Of a stretch of DNA of 64,000 bases, positions 8,455 through 17,477 are shown piece by piece. The stretch covers positions 124,001 through 188,000 of the forward strand of contig NZ_QMHO01000006.1 in the NCBI RefSeq assembly GCF_003313505.1. The letters run 5' to 3'. Under the pieces are notes generated by a model. The model worked only from the letters and a program-made list of their open reading frames with translations. It had not been told where the DNA came from and searched no databases. Made by a program: the position numbers and the translations under genes. Within the stretch, counting starts at the first letter, position 1, and each line of letters begins with the position of its first letter. The DNA comes from Pedobacter nanyangensis (GTDB lineage: Bacteria; Bacteroidota; Bacteroidia; Sphingobacteriales; Sphingobacteriaceae).

Positions 8455-9261
8455 ATGTCCGCAAATATCCCGCCTTTAAATTCGCCAACTCCTGAAGGGG
8501 CTTTTTTAAGATTGCTTAATGTACTGGATACCCTGCGTACGCAATGTCCATGGGATAAAAAGCAAACCATGGAAACCTTAAGGCACTTAACCATTGAAGA
8601 AACCTATGAACTTTCTGATGCCATTTTAGAAGGCGACATGCAGGAAATTAAAAAGGAACTGGGCGATGTGATGATGCACCTGGTTTTTTATGCCAGAATT
8701 GGCAGTGAGCAAAATGAATTTAATATTACCGATGTGCTTAATGGCGTTTGTGATAAATTGATTAACAGGCACCCACATATTTACGGAGATGTTGAGGCTG
8801 ACACCGAAGAACAAGTAAAACAAAACTGGGAAAAGCTGAAGTTAAAAGAAGGCAACAAATCGGTGTTGGCCGGAGTGCCGACCTCGCTGCCAGCTTTGGT
8901 GAAAGCCAGCCGTATCCAAGAAAAAGCCAGAGGCGTTGGTTTTGATTGGGAAGAAAAGCAACAGGTTTGGGAAAAGGTTGAAGAAGAACTACAGGAATTT
9001 AAAAATGAGTTCAACATTGTTGATGGAAAGGAAATAGACACTGAAAAAGCGGAAGGTGAATTTGGCGACCTTCTTTTCTCGTTGGTTAACTACGCTCGTT
9101 TTATCGATATCAATCCTGAAAATGCACTGGAAAAAACCAATAAGAAGTTTATCAAGCGTTTTCAATACCTCGAAGAAAGGGCCAAAGAAAGTGGAAAGGC
9201 TTTACAGGATATGACCTTGGCAGAAATGGATGTGTATTGGAATGAAGCGAAGAAGTTATAG
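8455..9261 (+). CDS. Nucleoside triphosphate pyrophosphohydrolase MazG
   Basis: A 268-residue two-domain MazG that hydrolyses NTPs and dNTPs to the monophosphate and pyrophosphate, cleaning the nucleotide pool. The first all-alpha NTP-PPase domain contains CPWDKKQT, then EETYELSDAI (Glu48, Glu49, Glu52) and KKELGDV (Glu68, Asp71), the EExxE-x-ExxD magnesium site. The second domain repeats the theme near EELQEF and EGEFGDLLFSLVNYAR. Length matches E. coli MazG. It is the last gene of a three-gene run. A mazEF toxin-antitoxin pair is not present. Confidence 0.95.
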   Translation: MSANIPPLNSPTPEGAFLRLLNVLDTLRTQCPWDKKQTMETLRHLTIEETYELSDAILEGDMQEIKKELGDVMMHLVFYARIGSEQNEFNITDVLNGVCDKLINRHPHIYGDVEADTEEQVKQNWEKLKLKEGNKSVLAGVPTSLPALVKASRIQEKARGVGFDWEEKQQVWEKVEEELQEFKNEFNIVDGKEIDTEKAEGEFGDLLFSLVNYARFIDINPENALEKTNKKFIKRFQYLEERAKESGKALQDMTLAEMDVYWNEAKKL

Positions 9262-9541
9262 GATGTTTTATTATGTTTAACCACCTAAGACAGTTAAGAA
9301 CATAGTGGCACATAAACAAACTTAGATGAGCTAAGGTGTACAAGGTGTTAATTTAATTTGAGCCATTAAGGAACATTAAATTTTTTGGCGTGTAGTCTTA
9401 GTTATTTTAACTTCTTAATGGTTTATTCTTTTAACCATCTAATAGAGTTTTAGTTTTTTCAATCCTTAAGAACACGAATCACTAAATCAACTGACCATCT
9501 TAATTTTTCTTCATACCTTAATGTTTCCTAAATAATCAAAT
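9262..9541. other. Intergenic region with degenerate repeats
   Basis: Imperfect words such as AACCACCTAAGA, TTAACCATCTAATAGAG and ACTTAGATGAGCTAAGG recur in both orientations, separated by AT-rich DNA. I see no gene and no clear promoter box. Confidence 0.5.
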
Positions 9542-9904
9542 ATGGAAAAACATACCAGCGTTGACGAGTACATTTCCTCTTTCCCTTCGGAAACCCAAAA
9601 GATATTGCAGCAATTGAGGGACGATTTGCAGCAAATGGTACCCAATGCCAAACAGAAAATAGGTTATGGCATTCCAACTTTTACCCTAAATGGGAATCTT
9701 ATCCATTTTGCTGGCTACAAAAATCACATTGGCCTTTACCCTGGGAGCAAGGCCATTGAAGTGTTTGCAGATCGGTTGAAAGATTACCATACTTCAAAAG
9801 GAACCATACAATTCCCTATTGACCAACCGCTCCCAATGATATTAATTAAAGAATTAGTGGATTTCTGTGTAATGCAGAATTTAGCGAAGGTTAAGCAGAA
9901 ATAG
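9542..9904 (+). CDS. DUF1801 (YdhG-like) protein
   Basis: A 120-residue protein of the DUF1801 / YdhG family, which shares a fold with frataxin-like proteins and includes proteins once proposed as iron chaperones. The family signature is clear: VDEYISSFPSETQKILQQLR at the start, MVPNAKQKIGYGIPTF, then HIGLYPGSKAIEVF and GTIQFPIDQPLPMILIKEL. The biochemical role is not established. It is cytoplasmic, single-gene and preceded by the repeat-rich gap. Confidence 0.85.
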   Translation: MEKHTSVDEYISSFPSETQKILQQLRDDLQQMVPNAKQKIGYGIPTFTLNGNLIHFAGYKNHIGLYPGSKAIEVFADRLKDYHTSKGTIQFPIDQPLPMILIKELVDFCVMQNLAKVKQK

Positions 9905-9991
9905 GTTTCCTTAGATGTTTTTAACTATGATCTTTTTACCACCTTACACACCCAAGAGCACTTTACTTAAACAAGCAAAATGGTTTAAAAG

Positions 9992-10390
9992 CTAATCGTC
10001 CTCAAAGAAAGTATCTAACAAATCATCCGTTTCACGGCGGTCTTTTTTCGTTGGTCGTCCGGTACCTCTGTCCCTTTTTAAGGCAGGTGCATGAAACACC
10101 GATTTAAAGGCATGGGTTTCTTCCACAGGAGTTAAATCCTTATATTTTGTTACGGCAATTTTTGCATCTGTGCGGTTGTAAGAAAAATCTACCACCTCAA
10201 TTACTTTTCGTTCAACACCCTTGCTAATTTGGTACACATCTCCAATCTTTACTATTGCCGAGGGCTTGATATTTTGCCCGTTAAGTTTTACGCGGCCAGC
10301 TTTACAGGCATCGGTAGCCAAACTTCTGGTTTTAAAAATGCGAATGGCCCAAAGGTACTTATCTACACGTAGTTTCTCTGTTTCTCCCAT
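9992..10390 (-). CDS. RNA-binding S4 domain protein (Hsp15/HslR-like)
   Basis: From the ATG at 10390 this is a 132-residue protein; a TTG at 10408 is an alternative start. The S4 RNA-binding fold fills the first 60 residues: LRVDKYLWAIRIFKTRSLAT, then AGRVKLNGQNIKPSAIVKIGD. The basic, disordered C-terminus (RDRGTGRPTKKDRRE) is typical of Hsp15. In E. coli Hsp15 binds free 50S subunits carrying a nascent chain and helps rescue stalled ribosomes. The same role is plausible here but unproven. It is divergent from dapD. Confidence 0.88.
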   Translation of the reverse strand: MGETEKLRVDKYLWAIRIFKTRSLATDACKAGRVKLNGQNIKPSAIVKIGDVYQISKGVERKVIEVVDFSYNRTDAKIAVTKYKDLTPVEETHAFKSVFHAPALKRDRGTGRPTKKDRRETDDLLDTFFEDD

Positions 10391-10538
10391 GAGTTCAAAA
10401 TTAAACAATATTGAACAGTTCGCAGCCAGTATTTAGCAATTACACGAACAAACCAGACTGGCAAAATCCAACTTTTAACTTTTAAAGCTTTAACTTTTAA
10501 CTTATAAAGACTTATTTTGCATAAATTTTTAAAATACG

Positions 10539-11357
10539 ATGATTGCTGAACTAAAAAAACAAATAGAAGAAGCTTGGGAAGATAGAAGCTTATTACAATA
10601 CAAGGAATACTCTGAAGCGATTGAAACGGTTATCCAACAGCTTAATCGTGGCGAAATCAGGGTGGCCGAACCAGTTTTAAATGGTTGGGGCATTAACGAA
10701 TGGGTAAAAAAAGCAGTAATCCTTTATTTCCCTATCAAACAAATGGGCGAAACCAAGGCTGGCCCTTTTGTTTTCCACGATAAAATGGACCTTAAAACCG
10801 ATTATAAAGAAAAAGGTGTACGTGTAGTACCTATGGCCAGTGCCCGCTATGGTGCTTTTTTGGCGCCAGGCGTAATCATGATGCCTTCTTACGTTAATAT
10901 TGGTGCCTATGTTGACGAAGGTACCATGGTAGATACTTGGGCAACTGTAGGCTCCTGCGCTCAAATTGGCAAGCGTGTACACTTAAGCGGCGGCGTGGGT
11001 ATTGGTGGTGTTTTAGAACCGGTACAGGCTGCTCCTGTAATTATTGAAGATGACTGTTTCTTAGGTTCAAGAGCTATTGTGGTTGAAGGCGTACGCGTAG
11101 AAAAAGAAGCGGTGTTGGGTGCTAACGTAGTGCTAACTGCCTCTACCAAAATTATTGATGTTACTGGCCCAGAACCTGTGGAGTACAAAGGTGTTGTTCC
11201 AGCTCGTTCAGTGGTAATTCCTGGTTCATACACCAAAAAATTCCCCGCTGGCGAATATCAAGTACCTTGCGCCATTATTATTGGAAAACGTAAGGAATCT
11301 ACCGATAAAAAGACTTCCCTTAACGATGCATTGAGAGAAAATAACGTAGCTGTTTAA
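10539..11357 (+). CDS. 2,3,4,5-tetrahydropyridine-2,6-dicarboxylate N-succinyltransferase
   Basis: DapD, 272 residues, transfers succinyl from succinyl-CoA to tetrahydrodipicolinate in the succinylase branch of lysine and meso-diaminopimelate synthesis. The left-handed beta-helix of hexapeptide repeats runs from about 95 to 240 (GVIMMPSYVNIGAYVDEGT, HLSGGVGIGGVLEP, CFLGSRAIVVEGV). The C-terminal KFPAGEYQVPCAIIIGKR is a family signature. The length matches E. coli DapD (274). No other dap gene is adjacent. A strong hairpin follows its stop. Confidence 0.96.
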   Translation: MIAELKKQIEEAWEDRSLLQYKEYSEAIETVIQQLNRGEIRVAEPVLNGWGINEWVKKAVILYFPIKQMGETKAGPFVFHDKMDLKTDYKEKGVRVVPMASARYGAFLAPGVIMMPSYVNIGAYVDEGTMVDTWATVGSCAQIGKRVHLSGGVGIGGVLEPVQAAPVIIEDDCFLGSRAIVVEGVRVEKEAVLGANVVLTASTKIIDVTGPEPVEYKGVVPARSVVIPGSYTKKFPAGEYQVPCAIIIGKRKESTDKKTSLNDALRENNVAV

Positions 11358-11370
11358 TTTTCAGTTGTGA

Positions 11371-11421
11371 GTTACAGGTTGTGAGTTATAGGCGAAAAAC
11401 TCATAACTCCCAACCTGTAAC
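11371..11421. terminator. Bidirectional hairpin between dapD and the DUF4136 gene
   Basis: Arms at 11371-11389 (GTTACAGGTTGTGAGTTAT) and 11403-11421 pair at 18 of 19 positions around a 13-base loop. It separates convergent genes and probably serves both, although no long T-tract follows. Confidence 0.6.
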
Positions 11422-11427
11422 CCGTAA

Positions 11428-11982
11428 CTAATTTGAAGAATGCGGAGGATATTGGGCCAAAATTTCCTTTACACCTTCGTTGATTCTTTCTTCCCTGTTT
11501 TTAAAGCTATCCAAATTAAAGCCATCTCCGCGGCCATGCCAAACGTGCATTTTGGTTTTTGGATCTAAAAAATCAATCACGAACAAACCTTCCTGGTAAC
11601 GGTCAACGGTACGCATGCCGCCGCCCCAAAAAGGGCCCCAGCCCCAGCCCCAGCCACCACGCCATCCCCAAGGGCTATAAAAACCATTGTCGTACACATC
11701 TGTACGTTCGCGTTTGGCCACAATCAGGTTAACAAACAAATCAGGATTAGCTGCTTTTGTAAAACCTTTAGCTTGCATTTCTGCATCTACAGCAGCCATC
11801 ATTCTTTTCTTATCCAGGCCATTTACTTCTAATTTTTCCAATCCCTTTTCATAAAAATTATAGGTTTTATAGCTTTTAAAATCGGCATCTTTATCAAAAT
11901 CTGATGCAACGCGTAAACTTGTACAGGCAGACAGCAGTATAACGACTGCCAAAAAACCGCCCAATTTCTTTGTTGATTTCAT
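11428..11982 (-). CDS. DUF4136 lipoprotein
   Basis: A 184-residue lipoprotein from the ATG at 11982, where the signal peptide ends in the lipobox LLSAC. The frame could extend to 12012 but would lose the signal. The mature part has the DUF4136 opening (VASDFDKDADFKSYKTYNFYE), an aromatic and Gly/Trp-rich stretch (SPWGWRGGWGWGWGPFWGGG) and the closing FKNREERINEGVKEILAQYPP. The family is common and uncharacterised in Bacteroidota envelopes. Ser/Thr after the lipid Cys does not decide surface exposure. Confidence 0.85.
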   Translation of the reverse strand: MKSTKKLGGFLAVVILLSACTSLRVASDFDKDADFKSYKTYNFYEKGLEKLEVNGLDKKRMMAAVDAEMQAKGFTKAANPDLFVNLIVAKRERTDVYDNGFYSPWGWRGGWGWGWGPFWGGGMRTVDRYQEGLFVIDFLDPKTKMHVWHGRGDGFNLDSFKNREERINEGVKEILAQYPPHSSN

Positions 11983-12132
11983 AACATTTGTGTGTTTCGT
12001 TATTAAATTCAATTAGTTAACCTAAATTTACCAATAAAAATTGGCTTCATTATCAGCATTAACACATCTGTAAGTCAAATGTTAGTGTAAAAAATGTAAT
12101 AAATTAGGTAGATAAGCTTCGGCGGTAATGAC

Positions 12133-12140
12133 TACCTTTG
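12133..12140 (+). promoter_or_regulatory. Minus-7 box of tsaC
   Basis: TACCTTTG fits TAnnTTTG exactly and lies four bases (TTGC) before the ATG at 12145, suggesting a leaderless or nearly leaderless transcript. No TTG or TTTG is present at the normal -33 distance. Confidence 0.4.
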
Positions 12141-12144
12141 TTGC

Positions 12145-12714
12145 ATGGCGATGAAAGAAGAAATCAACAAAGCACTGGAAATTTTAAAAAGCGGAGGCGT
12201 GATTCTATATCCTACTGATACGGTTTGGGGTTTAGGCTGTGACGCAACCAATCAAGAAGCTGCTGCTAAAATCAACGAAATTAAAGGCAGGCCAACGGAA
12301 AAAAGCCTTATTGTGTTGTTGGACACCGACCATAAATTGCAGAGCTACGTTAATGATCTTCCAGAAGTTGCCTACGACTTAATAGAATATGCCGAAAAGC
12401 CCTTAACGGTGGTTTTTTCCAATGCCAAAAATTTAGCGCCCAATGTGATCAATACGGATGGTAGCGTGGGAATTAGGATACCCAAACATGATTTCTGCCA
12501 GCAATTGATCCAACGCTTCCGCAAACCCATTGTATCTACTTCGGCAAACATCAGCGGCCAACCCACTCCAAAATTTTTCGATGAAATAAGTGATGAAATT
12601 AAGGAGGCCGTAGATTATGTGGTGGATTTGGAACAGGAAAACCGAACTCCCAAACAGCCTTCTACCATTGTAAAGCTGGGACCCGGTGGCCAGTTTGAAT
12701 TTATCAGGAAATAA
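12145..12714 (+). CDS. L-threonylcarbamoyladenylate synthase (TsaC/YrdC type)
   Basis: A 189-residue YrdC-domain enzyme that makes threonylcarbamoyl-AMP from threonine, bicarbonate and ATP, the first step of t6A37 tRNA modification. Family features are the early GGVILYPTDTVWGLGCDA, the KGRP...KSLIVL motif, SVGIRIPKH and PIVSTSANISGQPTP. It lacks the extra Sua5 domain, so it is the short TsaC form. ATGs at 12145 and 12151 are both possible. The promoter position favours the first if the message is leaderless. Its gene neighbour cca is also a tRNA gene. Confidence 0.93.
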   Translation: MAMKEEINKALEILKSGGVILYPTDTVWGLGCDATNQEAAAKINEIKGRPTEKSLIVLLDTDHKLQSYVNDLPEVAYDLIEYAEKPLTVVFSNAKNLAPNVINTDGSVGIRIPKHDFCQQLIQRFRKPIVSTSANISGQPTPKFFDEISDEIKEAVDYVVDLEQENRTPKQPSTIVKLGPGGQFEFIRK

Positions 12715-12795
12715 GTCCAAGCGCACCGATTATCCACCTCAATCATTTCCATCACCGCTCTAAAACTCCTCTTTAGGGGATTTAGGGGTTTTTAT

Positions 12796-12803
12796 TACCT
12801 TTG
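12796..12803 (+). promoter_or_regulatory. Minus-7 box of cca
   Basis: TACCTTTG lies eight bases before the cca ATG. The preceding bases (GGGGATTTAGGGG) contain no proper TTTG, so the -33 element is weak or absent. Confidence 0.35.
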
Positions 12804-12811
12804 CTATCAAT

Positions 12812-14248
12812 ATGCAAACCAATCCACAGACTGGCGACACCAACTTTCCACTAAACAAGATGGAGGCCCTCATCTTTAACGTATTAGCCGAAACTGCGGC
12901 AAAAACAGCAACAGAAATTTACGTTATAGGAGGATTTGTGCGTGATCTTTACCTAGATCGCCCTTCCAAGGACATTGATGTAGTAGTACTTGGCAATGGA
13001 ATTTCCTTTGCCGAAAAGGTAGGCCAAAAGCTGAAAACCAATGTCGCAGTTTTCAAGAATTTTGGTACTGCAATGCTAAAACATGCAGATTTGGAGGTAG
13101 AGTTTGTAGGCGCCCGCAAAGAGAGCTACAGAGCAAATTCACGTAAGCCAATTGTAGAAGACGGTACTTTGGAGGATGACCAACTTCGCAGAGATTTTAC
13201 TATCAATGCGTTGGCAATTTCATTAAACCAAACAGATTTTGGAGCGGTAGTTGACCCATTTAACGGTTTGGAAGACCTTCAGAATAAACTTATCCGCACT
13301 CCGCTAGATCCGGTGATCACCTTCTCTGATGATCCTTTGCGCATGATGCGTGCCATCCGTTTTGCAACGCAACTCGATTTTCAGATAGAACAAACTGCGG
13401 TTGATGCCATCAAATCACAAAAAGAGCGGATAAAAATTGTATCGAAAGAACGTATCACCGACGAGCTGAACAAGATCATTCTTGCAAAAAAGCCTTCTAT
13501 TGGTTTCAACTACCTGTTTGATACCGGGCTTTTGGAACTGATTTTCCCTCAAATGGCCAAATTATATGGAGTTGATATCATCAAAGGCCGTGCACATAAA
13601 GACAATTTCTACCATACCTTAGAGGTATTAGATAATATTTGCCAAACCACCGATGACCTTTGGCTGCGCTGGGCGGCCATTCTTCATGATATAGCCAAGC
13701 CAGCTACCAAACGCTTTGAAGAAGGCCATGGCTGGACTTTCCACGGACATGAGGACAGAGGGGCCCGGATGGTTCCACAGATTTTTGCCCAGCTCAAACT
13801 TCCCTTGAACGAAAAAATGAAATTTGTGCAGAAATTGGTCCTGCTGCATCTGCGCCCCATAGTATTGGCCCAAGATATTGTGACCGACTCGGCGGTAAGA
13901 CGTTTGCTATTTGAAGCCGGCGAAGATATCGACAGCCTGATGTTGCTTTGCAATGCCGATGTAACCACTAAAAACGAGTATAAAATTAAAAAATACCGAA
14001 ACAACTTTGAACTGGTAAAACAAAAACTCAAAGATGTGGAAGAAAGAGACCAGCTACGTAATTGGCAGCCCCCCATTTCGGGAAATGACATCATGGAAAC
14101 GTTTGGTCTACCGGCAGGCAAGGAAGTGGGCGTTTTAAAAAATGCCATCCGCGAGGCTATTTTAGAAGGCGATATTACCAACAGTTATCAAGAAGCTTTT
14201 AACTTTATGCTCCAAAAAGCCAAAGAGTTAGGATTGAGCCCGGTTTGA
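12812..14248 (+). CDS. CCA tRNA nucleotidyltransferase with HD domain
   Basis: A 478-residue class II nucleotidyltransferase that adds or repairs the 3' CCA end of tRNAs. The head domain carries GGFVRDLYL (Gly40-Gly41) and the metal site DID (Asp54, Asp56). [10 protein letters not shown] and [12 protein letters not shown] follow in the neck. A C-terminal HD domain begins at His292-Asp293 ([11 protein letters not shown], then FHGHEDRG) and could have phosphohydrolase activity. Sequence alone does not separate a full CCA-adding enzyme from an A-adding or poly(A) polymerase form, but no second copy is seen here. Confidence 0.93.
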   Translation: MQTNPQTGDTNFPLNKMEALIFNVLAETAAKTATEIYVIGGFVRDLYLDRPSKDIDVVVLGNGISFAEKVGQKLKTNVAVFKNFGTAMLKHADLEVEFVGARKESYRANSRKPIVEDGTLEDDQLRRDFTINALAISLNQTDFGAVVDPFNGLEDLQNKLIRTPLDPVITFSDDPLRMMRAIRFATQLDFQIEQTAVDAIKSQKERIKIVSKERITDELNKIILAKKPSIGFNYLFDTGLLELIFPQMAKLYGVDIIKGRAHKDNFYHTLEVLDNICQTTDDLWLRWAAILHDIAKPATKRFEEGHGWTFHGHEDRGARMVPQIFAQLKLPLNEKMKFVQKLVLLHLRPIVLAQDIVTDSAVRRLLFEAGEDIDSLMLLCNADVTTKNEYKIKKYRNNFELVKQKLKDVEERDQLRNWQPPISGNDIMETFGLPAGKEVGVLKNAIREAILEGDITNSYQEAFNFMLQKAKELGLSPV

Positions 14249-14376
14249 TTTACATTTTCAGTTTTCTAAAACACCATTTAAAGATTAGCGTTATACATCG
14301 GAGAACCCGTTTTCAGACTTCCGCACTTCGAAGTTTTTTTATATTTTTACCCCACAATAAAGCAGGATTATAGGAT

Positions 14377-15030
14377 ATGGCCATTTATAGATTTAGAGTT
14401 TCTTTCGAAGATTACGACGATATCACCCGTGAGATTGACATCAAAAGCAATCAAACTTTCGAAGATTTACATAGAGCTATACACCGCAGTACCGGATATA
14501 ATGCCGAGAAATCTTCGTCATTTTATGTAAGTACCGATAACTGGATCAAAGGCGAAGAAATTGCCATCCACCCTACGCAACGTAAAATGGATAACGGAGT
14601 GACTTTGATGGAAAAATCAAAGCTGAGCAGTTTTATTGAAGACCCACATCAGAAATTCTACTATATCTACAATTTTGAGAGGCCATACGATTTCCATGTG
14701 GAGCTGATCAAGATCATACTCGACAACGATCCTAAAATTGAATACCCATATTTGGTAAAAAGTATTGGTGAAGCCCCAAAAATTATCGATAAAACCAATG
14801 TGGATAGCATTGTTGCCAGCAGCTCCGCTATTGACAACGACTTTGATTTCCTAAACGAAATGGATTTTGTTCCAGAAGATACCGATGAGCTGGAAGCTAT
14901 GGGCGGCCGGGGAATCAACGCACAGGAAGATGACCACGATGAAGAAGAGGAAGACCAAGAGGATGAGTTTGGCGACGGTGAAGAAGATTACAGTAACGAC
15001 GATTATGGTAACGATAAAGACGACTATTAA
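14377..15030 (+). CDS. pRiA4b ORF-3-like (IS1096 TnpR-like) protein with acidic tail
   Basis: A 217-residue protein with the pRiA4b ORF-3-like fold at the N-terminus (YRFRVSFEDYDDITREIDI, TFEDLHRAIHRSTGY, FYVSTDNWIKGEEI). The last 45 residues are almost all Asp, Glu, Asn, Tyr and Gly (EEEEDQEDEFGDGEEDY), a strongly acidic disordered tail. The database name comes from mobile elements, but this Bacteroidota version is a chromosomal gene next to miaA and there is no mobile element around it. The role is unknown; the acidic tail suggests binding to a basic partner. Confidence 0.8.
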   Translation: MAIYRFRVSFEDYDDITREIDIKSNQTFEDLHRAIHRSTGYNAEKSSSFYVSTDNWIKGEEIAIHPTQRKMDNGVTLMEKSKLSSFIEDPHQKFYYIYNFERPYDFHVELIKIILDNDPKIEYPYLVKSIGEAPKIIDKTNVDSIVASSSAIDNDFDFLNEMDFVPEDTDELEAMGGRGINAQEDDHDEEEEDQEDEFGDGEEDYSNDDYGNDKDDY

Positions 15031-15109
15031 TCCGAAAGCTTAACAGACCGAAAGTCGGGAGCCTGTGATCAACCCCCTAAACTTTCAACACATACCCCCT
15101 AGGCACAAA

Positions 15110-16012
15110 ATGGCACAAAAAACATTGATCGTTATTGTGGGGCCAACGGCAATTGGTAAAACCTCCTTGGCAATTGAACTGGCCAAGCATTACCAAACCG
15201 AAATTATTTCTGCCGATTCCAGGCAGTTTTTTAGGGAAATGAGCATTGGAACCGCCAAACCTTCGGAAGAAGAATTGGCGGCAGTACCGCATCATTTCAT
15301 TAATTCGCATAGCATTAACCAGCTTTTTAGCACCGGTGATTTTGAAGTGCAAGCGTTAGCTTTAATTGAAAACCTTTTTAACAAGCATGACGTACTCATA
15401 CTGGTTGGGGGTTCTGGCCTATACATTAATGCCCTTTGCAATGGCTTAGACGATATGCCCGAAATCAACCTTAATATCCGCGAAAAACTTAACCAGCAAT
15501 TTGCAAATGAGGGCATTGAAACGATCAGGAAACAATTGGCAACACTTGACCCTGAATATTTTGCGAAAGTTGACCAAAGTAACCCCCAACGCATGATCCG
15601 TGGCTTGGAAGTAGTGCTATCTACGGGACAAAAACTAAGCTCATTCCTTACATCCAGCAAAAAAGAGCGACCATTTAACATCGTCAAGATAGGGTTAAAT
15701 ACAGAACGGGAAAAACTTTACAGCCAAATTAACCATCGAGTAAACGCAATGATGCAAGAAGGCTTACTCGAAGAAGTAAAATCTCTTGCGGCTTATAAAG
15801 AGCTGAATGCACTGAAAACCGTTGGCTATACGGAGATTTTTGACCATTTAGATGGAAAAATTGACTTGGCTACCGCTGTCGATAAAATTAAGCAAAATAC
15901 TCGTCGCTTTGCCAAAAGGCAATTAACCTGGTTTAAAAAAGATACGGAGATCACTTGGTTTGAACCTGGAGAGGGTGACGAGGTGCTTGATTTTGTGAAT
16001 CGAAGTTTATAG
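15110..16012 (+). CDS. tRNA dimethylallyltransferase
   Basis: MiaA, 300 residues from the ATG at 15110; a GTG at 15065 would add residues before the P-loop that the family lacks. It transfers a dimethylallyl group to A37 of tRNAs reading UNN codons. The P-loop GPTAIGKTS is at 11-19, followed by TEIISADSRQFFREMSIGTAKP, VGGSGLYINAL and NPQRMIRGLEV. The C-terminal NTRRFAKRQLTWFKKD is the family signature. It follows the pRiA4b-like gene by about 80 bases and could share its transcript. Confidence 0.95.
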   Translation: MAQKTLIVIVGPTAIGKTSLAIELAKHYQTEIISADSRQFFREMSIGTAKPSEEELAAVPHHFINSHSINQLFSTGDFEVQALALIENLFNKHDVLILVGGSGLYINALCNGLDDMPEINLNIREKLNQQFANEGIETIRKQLATLDPEYFAKVDQSNPQRMIRGLEVVLSTGQKLSSFLTSSKKERPFNIVKIGLNTEREKLYSQINHRVNAMMQEGLLEEVKSLAAYKELNALKTVGYTEIFDHLDGKIDLATAVDKIKQNTRRFAKRQLTWFKKDTEITWFEPGEGDEVLDFVNRSL

Positions 16013-16051
16013 TTAACGTCGCTTAGCTCATGGCATTAATTAACGCTTTAG

Positions 16052-16077
16052 GATTGCTTGGTAAACTCGCAATGACG
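16052..16077. repeat. Short copy of the REP-like family
   Basis: GATTGCTTGGTAAACTCGC followed by AATGACG matches one arm of the 5528-5605 repeat with a few differences. The opposite arm is absent, so this is a solo or decayed half. Confidence 0.5.
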
Positions 16078-16223
16078 TACCTATTTTCGCTACTGCAAAC
16101 AGCATAACTAATCAATCTTTCAGGAAATAAAGTTGTAACGCTAATGCTTCATACATTTCTTAACATACATCAAAAACTTTACCCCTATATTGAAGTTATC
16201 TTTGTAACAAAGAAAGGAAATTT

Positions 16224-17255
16224 ATGGAATTAGGGATTGGAATGTTTGGCGATTTAAGAATTGACGCCAATGGTGAGCCGCAACCCGCACAACAACGTTT
16301 GCAAGAAATTATAGCGGAAATTAAACTCATGGACCAAGTGGGTTTAGATTTTTATGGAATTGGAGAGCATCATCGGCCAGATTATGCCGTATCCACTCCA
16401 GAAATCATTCTAGCGGCAGCTGCCACGGTAACCAAAAACATCAAGTTGGGCAGCGCAGTTTCGGTATTAAGCTCATCAGATCCGGTAAAACTTTACCAAA
16501 GCTTTGCAACAGTAGATTTAATTTCAAATGGCCGGGCCGAGTTAATGGCTGGCCGCGGTAGCTTTATCGAATCGTTTCCATTGTTTGGCTACAACCTTGC
16601 CGATTATGACGAACTTTTTGAAGAGAAATTGAACCTCTTGGTGAAAATCAACCAACAGCAAACCATTTCATGGAAAGGAAAATTCAGACCAGAACTAAAA
16701 GAACAACAGGTTTTACCTCGTGCGGTAAATAACCATTTAAATATTTGGGTAGCTGTTGGTGGCACGCCAAACTCTGTGGTACGTGCAGGAAAGTTGGGCT
16801 TACCCGTAATGTTTGCCATTATTGGCGGCAATCCGGAACAGTTTAAGCCCCTGTTTGAGTATTATAAACAGGCCTACGAAGATAGCGGCCACGACATGAG
16901 CCAATTCAAGGTGGGCGTACACATGCATTCGTTTTTTGGAGAAGAAAGCCAAGCTACCGCCGATTACTATTACCCTATTTATGCGGCACAGATGGACAGA
17001 ATTGGCAAATCAAGAGGTTGGCCGCCATTCCAACGCGGGCAGTTTGATTTTGGACGTTCGAAACATGGCGCTTTAATTATTGGGGACGCTAATGAAACCG
17101 CCGATAAAATACTGCAAATGCAAGAGCTATTTGGCTTAACCCGCTTTTCGGCACACATGGATGTAGGCGCACCATCACACGAATACATGATGAAATCTAT
17201 CGAGATTTTTGGCGATAAGATAGCACCACAAATAAGAAAAGCTTTGGGAAAATAA
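16224..17255 (+). CDS. LLM-class flavin-dependent oxidoreductase
   Basis: A 343-residue luciferase-like TIM-barrel monooxygenase. The conserved opening LGIGMFGDL, then QVGLDFYGIGEHHRPDYA (the EHH flavin-site segment), KNIKLGSAVSVLSSSDPVKL and NGRAELMAGRGSFIESFPLFGY identify the group. Substrates of this subgroup are unknown and cannot be read from the sequence. A purine-rich stretch (AAAGAAAGGAAA) precedes the ATG and a TATCTTTG box lies at 16197-16204. It is monocistronic. Confidence 0.9.
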   Translation: MELGIGMFGDLRIDANGEPQPAQQRLQEIIAEIKLMDQVGLDFYGIGEHHRPDYAVSTPEIILAAAATVTKNIKLGSAVSVLSSSDPVKLYQSFATVDLISNGRAELMAGRGSFIESFPLFGYNLADYDELFEEKLNLLVKINQQQTISWKGKFRPELKEQQVLPRAVNNHLNIWVAVGGTPNSVVRAGKLGLPVMFAIIGGNPEQFKPLFEYYKQAYEDSGHDMSQFKVGVHMHSFFGEESQATADYYYPIYAAQMDRIGKSRGWPPFQRGQFDFGRSKHGALIIGDANETADKILQMQELFGLTRFSAHMDVGAPSHEYMMKSIEIFGDKIAPQIRKALGK

Positions 17256-17273
17256 TTACCGACCATTTCCCCC

Positions 17274-17412
17274 CTCTCTTTTTAAAGGAGAGGCGAGGGA
17301 GAGGTTATATAACCACATAGACACCTAACAGCATTATTTTACAATTAAGTAATTACTTAATCTAAAGATTTCTCTCCCGAAGTGCCGAGACTACGTTTCG
17401 CTCGAAATGACG
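17274..17412. repeat. Intergenic hairpin and AGATTTCTC / CGAAATGACGG repeat
   Basis: CCTCTCTTTTTAAAGGAGAGG around 17274-17293 can form a hairpin after the oxidoreductase gene. At 17366-17412 is AGATTTCTCTCCCGAAGTG ending CTCGAAATGACGG. It is a relative of the longer hairpin at 42981-43061. Confidence 0.45.
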
Positions 17413-17477
17413 GTATGATATTTTTAGACAATTCCCTAACTTATCTTTAGGCCATAATTCGCTACCTTTACGGCTAT

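Noticed and set aside
13684..14181. 165-residue minus-strand frame inside cca
   Set aside because: It is the antisense of a well-supported gene and is Ser-rich, as expected from reverse reading of acidic and Lys codons.
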